Source: Ignavibacteriales bacterium (GTDB lineage Bacteria > Bacteroidota > Ignavibacteria > Ignavibacteriales > Melioribacteraceae). Taken from it: 5,867 nt of DNA. The stretch covers positions 1 through 5,867 of the forward strand of contig QYQI01000074.1 in NCBI GenBank assembly GCA_007280825.1, written 5' to 3'. The notes under the pieces were generated by a model. That model was not told the origin of the DNA. It worked only from the letters and a program-made list of their open reading frames with translations, and searched no databases. Of the stretch, positions 1 through 3,814 are shown in pieces; positions within the stretch are counted from its first letter, which is position 1; every line of letters starts with the position of its first letter. Position numbers and translations under genes: made by a program.

Positions 1-1
1 G

Positions 2-874
2 TCTAAAACACTTCATAGGATATTTATACTTATTCTAATTTTAATTGGGACTGCCACTTTTTTTTATTTTGGCATTTATGGGTATAGTTATTACTTAACC
101 TCAAACGAAGAAAGATTTTTTCACGAGTTACACAAATTTCTAAAACCAAGCGGATTAATCGGGCACGGATTAGGAATAATTGGATCTTTAATGATGATTA
201 TAGGTGTAAGTTCATACATGATTAGGAAAAGAGTAAGAAAATTTTTCCGGTTAGGGTTTCTAAAGTATTGGTTAGAAGTACACATTTTTTTATGCAGTGT
301 TGGTCCAATTTTAGTCTTATATCATACAACATTTAAGTTTGGAGGAATTGTTGCCGTAAGTTTTTGGAGTATGATTGCTGTTGTTGTAAGCGGTGTCATT
401 GGAAGATTCATCTATATCCAAATACCACGATCTATACAAGGGCAAGAATATTCTTTGGATGAGTTAAAATCCTTGGACCAAGATTATACTAATAGACTTA
501 AAGCAGAATTCGGCTTAGATGATATCTTGATAACAAAACTGGAATACTTTAACAAGATTCAGATCCATAAAAGAACAAATTTTTTCTCAATCGGCGGATT
601 GATAATAAAAGATCATTATATGAACAAAAAATTGATCAAAGAATTTAAGAGAGAATTAATCTCACGAAAAATTGAATCAAGCAAAGTTAAAGCAATTATC
701 AAACTTTGTAATTCAAAATTAATTTTATCTAGAAAAATCAGTCTTTTACATTCCGTACATAAAATTTTTAAATACTGGCATATTATTCATCTTCCGTTTG
801 CAATCATTATGCTAATAATTATGCTCGTTCATGTTACAGTAGCTGTAACATTTGGTTATAAATGGGTTTTTTAG
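2..874 (+). CDS. Diheme cytochrome b-like integral membrane protein (5' partial)
   Basis: The frame is open from the window's first bases to TAG at 872-874 (290 residues visible). No credible start is seen and a hydrophobic helix opens the visible part, so the true start is probably just upstream; the internal ATG at 191 would remove two helices. About five membrane helices are seen: residues 7-27, 51-74 (with GHGLG), 91-111, 113-139 and 259-284. A charged Lys-rich loop of about 115 residues separates helices four and five. His94/His108 and His263/His277 are each 14 residues apart, the classical spacing of ligands to two stacked b hemes in a four-helix bundle; His55 and His260 are extra. There is no CxxCH. 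I recall similar proteins beside the FeS flavoprotein encoded next. Inferred role: passing electrons between the cytoplasmic flavoprotein and periplasmic cytochromes. A quinone site cannot be judged from sequence. Confidence 0.85.
   Translation, partial: SKTLHRIFILILILIGTATFFYFGIYGYSYYLTSNEERFFHELHKFLKPSGLIGHGLGIIGSLMMIIGVSSYMIRKRVRKFFRLGFLKYWLEVHIFLCSVGPILVLYHTTFKFGGIVAVSFWSMIAVVVSGVIGRFIYIQIPRSIQGQEYSLDELKSLDQDYTNRLKAEFGLDDILITKLEYFNKIQIHKRTNFFSIGGLIIKDHYMNKKLIKEFKRELISRKIESSKVKAIIKLCNSKLILSRKISLLHSVHKIFKYWHIIHLPFAIIMLIIMLVHVTVAVTFGYKWVF
831..851. repeat. Perfect 9-bp inverted repeat with 3-base loop
   Basis: ATGTTACAG and CTGTAACAT pair perfectly around TAG, inside the last coding helix of the membrane protein (residues HVTVAVTF). 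A T6 run follows only at 866-871, 14 bases after the stem, so it does not look like a standard intrinsic terminator. It may be a chance consequence of the Val-Thr-Val-Ala-Val-Thr coding sequence, or a weak mRNA hairpin before the flavoprotein start. Confidence 0.4.
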
Positions 875-896
875 AAAGATAATTCAATGTTATTGA

Positions 897-2237
897 ATGG
901 AAGTATTAATAGAAAATATCATTACATATTCAATTGTTGCATTTCTTGCAATTGGGATAATTTATTTCCAGTTGAGAAGAAACAAGAAGAAATCAAAAAT
1001 CGTACAAGGCAAAATTGAAAAAGCAAAAGAACTTGGTTTCCACGAACCCGTCTCTCTCCATCCTGTAGTTAATTTAGATATATGTATTGGAAGCGCTGCT
1101 TGTATTAAAGCCTGCCCCGAACATGATATTCTCGGTATTGTTGATGGTAAAGCTGCAACTATAAATGCATCCCGTTGTGTAGGGCATGGTGCGTGTTTTC
1201 ATGCTTGTCCCGTTGGAGCTATAACTCTTTTGATAGGGACAGAAAAACGCGGTGTAGATTTGCCTCATATTAGCCAAGAATTTGAAACTAATGTTAAAGG
1301 AATTTATATAGCGGGAGAATTGGGAGGTATGGGCTTGATAAAAAATGCTGTAGCTCAGGGTAAACAAGCTGTAGATAACATAACTAAAAATTTAAAAAAA
1401 TCTCAAAAAGCAAAATACGATATTGTCGTTGTTGGCGCCGGTCCTGCCGGAATCTCAGCAACATTAGCAGCCAAAGAAAAAAATCTAAAGTATCTTACAC
1501 TTGAACAAAATAGTTTAGGAGGCACAGTTTATTCTTTCCCTAGAAAGAAAATTGTAATGACCTCTCCAATGCATTTGCCGCTTTATGGTAAAGTTAAATT
1601 CACTGAAACTTCTAAACCGGAATTGTTGGAATTATGGAATGAAGTTCTACAGAAAAATAAAATTACTATTAGGGAAAACCAAAAGGTTGTTTCGATAGAA
1701 AAATTTGATGACCATTTCTTGGTTAAAACATTAGATGATACATTTACAACAAATTCAATTTTGTTGGCAATTGGTAGAAGAGGATCACCAAGAAAATTAG
1801 GAGTTCCCGGGGAACAATTAGAAAAAGTTGCATACCGCTTAATTGAACCTGATTTAATTAATAAACAAAATGTTCTAATAGTTGGTGGTGGTGATTCAGC
1901 CATTGAAGCTGCATTATCATTACTTGAAGATAAAAGTAATAAAGTTATGTTATCATATCGGGGTGACTCGTTTTCACGGATTAAACCTAAAAATTTTGAA
2001 AATATCAATAAAGCTGAAAAAAATGGTCAGGTGGAAATATTTTTTAATTCTCAAGTTATTGAGATTAAAGATAAATCTGTAATGTTCAGTTTTATTAAAG
2101 ACGGCATAATGTTTGAAAAGGAAGTGGTTAACGATTTGGTCTATATCTTTGCAGGTGGTGAATTACCAAATGAATTTTTAGAAAAAGCTGGAATAAGAAT
2201 AACCAAAAAATTTGGTGAAGTAATATTAAAACACTAA
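897..2237 (+). CDS. Membrane-anchored ferredoxin / FAD-NAD(P) oxidoreductase, circularly permuted
   Basis: 446 residues. ATG 897 is fixed by an in-frame TGA at 894-896; no good Shine-Dalgarno precedes it. A helix at residues 5-25 followed by RRNKKK predicts that the rest is cytoplasmic. Residues 55-115 are a two-cluster ferredoxin domain: Cys63, Cys69, Cys73-Pro and Cys94, Cys100, Cys104-Pro. The second Cys of each CxxCxxCxxxCP is replaced, by Ser66 and His97. Residues 129-165 (FETNVKGIYIAGE onward) match the C-terminal FAD-binding segment of thioredoxin-reductase-fold enzymes but precede the GAGPAG dinucleotide motif at 180-185. NAD(P)-binding GGGDSA is at 330-335. No CxxC redox pair is present, so it is not a thioredoxin reductase; it is closer in logic to thioredoxin-reductase-like ferredoxin-NAD(P) reductases or YpdA-type enzymes. 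Inferred role: NAD(P)H oxidation (or NAD(P)+ reduction) coupled to the preceding membrane protein, 22 bases upstream. NADH versus NADPH preference is unclear. Confidence 0.9.
   Translation: MEVLIENIITYSIVAFLAIGIIYFQLRRNKKKSKIVQGKIEKAKELGFHEPVSLHPVVNLDICIGSAACIKACPEHDILGIVDGKAATINASRCVGHGACFHACPVGAITLLIGTEKRGVDLPHISQEFETNVKGIYIAGELGGMGLIKNAVAQGKQAVDNITKNLKKSQKAKYDIVVVGAGPAGISATLAAKEKNLKYLTLEQNSLGGTVYSFPRKKIVMTSPMHLPLYGKVKFTETSKPELLELWNEVLQKNKITIRENQKVVSIEKFDDHFLVKTLDDTFTTNSILLAIGRRGSPRKLGVPGEQLEKVAYRLIEPDLINKQNVLIVGGGDSAIEAALSLLEDKSNKVMLSYRGDSFSRIKPKNFENINKAEKNGQVEIFFNSQVIEIKDKSVMFSFIKDGIMFEKEVVNDLVYIFAGGELPNEFLEKAGIRITKKFGEVILKH
2214..2218 (+). promoter_or_regulatory. Possible ribosome binding site GGTGA before the ATT start
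   Basis: GGTGA matches part of the Shine-Dalgarno consensus (GGAGGTGA) and sits six bases before ATT 2225, the codon that gives the 20-heme cytochrome a complete signal peptide. It lies within the last codons of the flavoprotein gene. The match is short and may be chance; it is listed because it bears on the start choice. Confidence 0.35.
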
Positions 2238-3814
2238 AGACAATATTTTTATTGTTTGTACTGGTAATATTTACCTTTCCAGTAGATGCACAGGTATCGC
2301 CGGGTGAACTTGCTAAACCGCATGCCCAATTAGAAGGTATGAGTAATTGTACTCAATGCCATCATATCGGAGGACAAGTTCGTAATCAGGAATGCCTTAC
2401 TTGCCATACTGAAATTACCAAACTGCAAAATGAAAAAAGAGGTTATCATTATTTTAGCGAAGCTGCAAAAAAGAATTGCTTCGATTGCCACAGTGAACAT
2501 CACGGTAGAAATTTTAGAATAGTAAATTTCAACGAAAAGAATTTTGATCACACTAAAACGGGTTTTGTTTTAACAGGCAAACATTCCAAAATAAATTGCT
2601 TCGATTGCCATAAACCAGAATTCATAAAAGATGCTAAAACTACAAAGCGTGCCGGAACTTTTTTAGGATTGCGATCAATTTGTATTGATTGCCATCAAGA
2701 TGAACATCAATCAACTCTTGGCAGCAAATGTGAAAGTTGCCACTCATCTGATAATTTCAAACCTGCATCAAAGTTCAAACACGAAACTGCTAAGTACGCA
2801 TTAACTGGATCTCATATAAAAGTTGAATGCATTAAATGTCATACAACCGAGACGAAGAACGGGAAAAAGTTCCAGAAATTTAAAGGCCTTCAGTTTGAGT
2901 CATGTAATTCATGTCATCAAGATTTTCATAAAGGGAAATTTGGTAATAAGTGCGAAAGCTGTCATATAACCGAATCATTCCGCACAATAAAAAATTTAGA
3001 AAAATTTGATCACGGAAAAACAAATTATCCTCTAATTGGTAAACATGTCTCTGTAAAATGTGTTGATTGCCATAAAGGGGGATTAAATGTTAAACCTAAA
3101 TATGAAAAATGCATTAGCTGTCATAATGATTATCATATCGGTGAATTCAATAAAAACGGTTCAGTAACAGATTGTTCTGTTTGCCATGATATAAATGGAT
3201 TTGAGAATACATCCTTTTCTATCGAAAATCATTCTAAGACCAAATTCAATTTATCAGGAAGTCATCTTGCTATTCCGTGTATAACATGTCATAAGAAAAA
3301 TACTAAATGGGAATTTAGATTAGACGGAAAAGCTTGTGTGAATTGTCATCAAAATTTCCATGGAAATTCAATTACACTTCAAGATTATAAAGGGAATAAT
3401 TGCGAGGCTTGTCACACTACAGAAAAATGGAATGTGGTAACTTTCGAACACAAGCTCACCGGATTTGAATTATTTGGCGTTCATAAAAAACAAGATTGCA
3501 GTAAGTGCCATAGTAATAAAAATGAAATCACAAATAAGATAATCTCATTTACCACCAAGTCAGATTGCATCATATGTCATAAAGATGTTCATGTAGGACA
3601 GTTCATAAAAAATGGGATTGCAGATTGCCAAAGATGTCATCATTTTGATAATTGGAAACCGGATCTGTTTGATCACACACAAACATCATTCCAATTAGAC
3701 GGAGCGCATCTAAAGCAACCTTGTTACAAATGTCACAAGACAATAGTTGATGAGAAAGGAAAGTATATCAAGTATAAACTTGGCGAGGTAAAATGCGCAG
3801 ACTGTCATTCGTAA
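2225..3814 (+). CDS. Secreted 20-heme c-type cytochrome
   Basis: Contains 20 CxxCH heme-attachment motifs and no Cys outside them. From ATT 2225 it is 529 residues with a textbook signal peptide (MKTLKTIF, hydrophobic core, cleavage near VDA-Q), hence periplasmic or secreted. The only ordinary in-frame start, TTG 2252, gives 520 residues but cuts into the hydrophobic core and loses the basic N-region. An in-frame stop at 2216-2218 bars anything earlier. Hemes 1-3 form an opening block (LEGMSNCTQCH, then GYH and CHSEHHGR) that I recall from Bacteroidota-type cytochromes. Hemes 4-18 form five three-heme modules: H-x-x-T-x-F-x-L-x-G-x-H-x5-C-x-x-CH, then C-x-x-CH-x-D-x-H-x-G-x-F, then a third C-x-x-CH followed by an aromatic. 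Hemes 19-20 are a truncated sixth module ending right before TAA. The start overlaps the flavoprotein gene and the end overlaps the next cytochrome, so co-translation is likely. Probably an electron carrier between the inner membrane and the outside. Confidence 0.93.
   Translation: MKTLKTIFLLFVLVIFTFPVDAQVSPGELAKPHAQLEGMSNCTQCHHIGGQVRNQECLTCHTEITKLQNEKRGYHYFSEAAKKNCFDCHSEHHGRNFRIVNFNEKNFDHTKTGFVLTGKHSKINCFDCHKPEFIKDAKTTKRAGTFLGLRSICIDCHQDEHQSTLGSKCESCHSSDNFKPASKFKHETAKYALTGSHIKVECIKCHTTETKNGKKFQKFKGLQFESCNSCHQDFHKGKFGNKCESCHITESFRTIKNLEKFDHGKTNYPLIGKHVSVKCVDCHKGGLNVKPKYEKCISCHNDYHIGEFNKNGSVTDCSVCHDINGFENTSFSIENHSKTKFNLSGSHLAIPCITCHKKNTKWEFRLDGKACVNCHQNFHGNSITLQDYKGNNCEACHTTEKWNVVTFEHKLTGFELFGVHKKQDCSKCHSNKNEITNKIISFTTKSDCIICHKDVHVGQFIKNGIADCQRCHHFDNWKPDLFDHTQTSFQLDGAHLKQPCYKCHKTIVDEKGKYIKYKLGEVKCADCHS
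2543..3811 (+). repeat. Degenerate three-heme protein modules of the 20-heme cytochrome
   Basis: Six copies of one module can be aligned by eye, beginning FDHTKTGF, FKHETAKY, FDHGKTNY, ENHSKTKF, FEHKLTGF and FDHTQTSF. Each is followed by L-x-G-x-H and a CxxCH. The first five then carry CxxCH-x-(D/N)-x-H and a third CxxCH; the sixth stops after its second CxxCH. The copies differ widely at DNA level, so these are old duplications, unlike the near-identical units near the window end. Confidence 0.85.
3785..3789 (+). promoter_or_regulatory. Ribosome binding site GAGGT for the giant cytochrome
   Basis: GAGGT lies three bases before ATG 3793, inside the end of the preceding cytochrome gene (codons for the Gly-Glu-Val before its last heme motif). 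It is the clearest Shine-Dalgarno match in the window; the flavoprotein start at 897 has only an AGAAAG-like weak match far upstream. It supports the 3793 start and translational coupling to the upstream gene. Confidence 0.7.

Noticed and set aside
191..193. ATG 191 as the true start of the membrane protein
   Set aside because: The frame is open upstream with two more hydrophobic segments and a GHGLG motif that fit the family, so the internal Met is not the start.
831..874. Intrinsic terminator after the membrane protein gene
   Set aside because: The T run begins 14 bases after the stem, the stem is AT-rich and lies within coding sequence, and the next gene follows after 22 bases.
887..889. 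ATG 887 as the flavoprotein start
   Set aside because: It is in a different frame; in the correct frame TGA at 894-896 directly precedes ATG 897.
1074..2008. Minus-strand open frames at 1074-1367 and 1583-2008
   Set aside because: Both are antisense to the well-supported flavoprotein domains and show no recognisable motif.
1431..2237. Thioredoxin reductase identity for the flavoprotein
   Set aside because: FAD and NAD(P) motifs are present but no CxxC active site is; the protein also has a ferredoxin domain and a membrane anchor.
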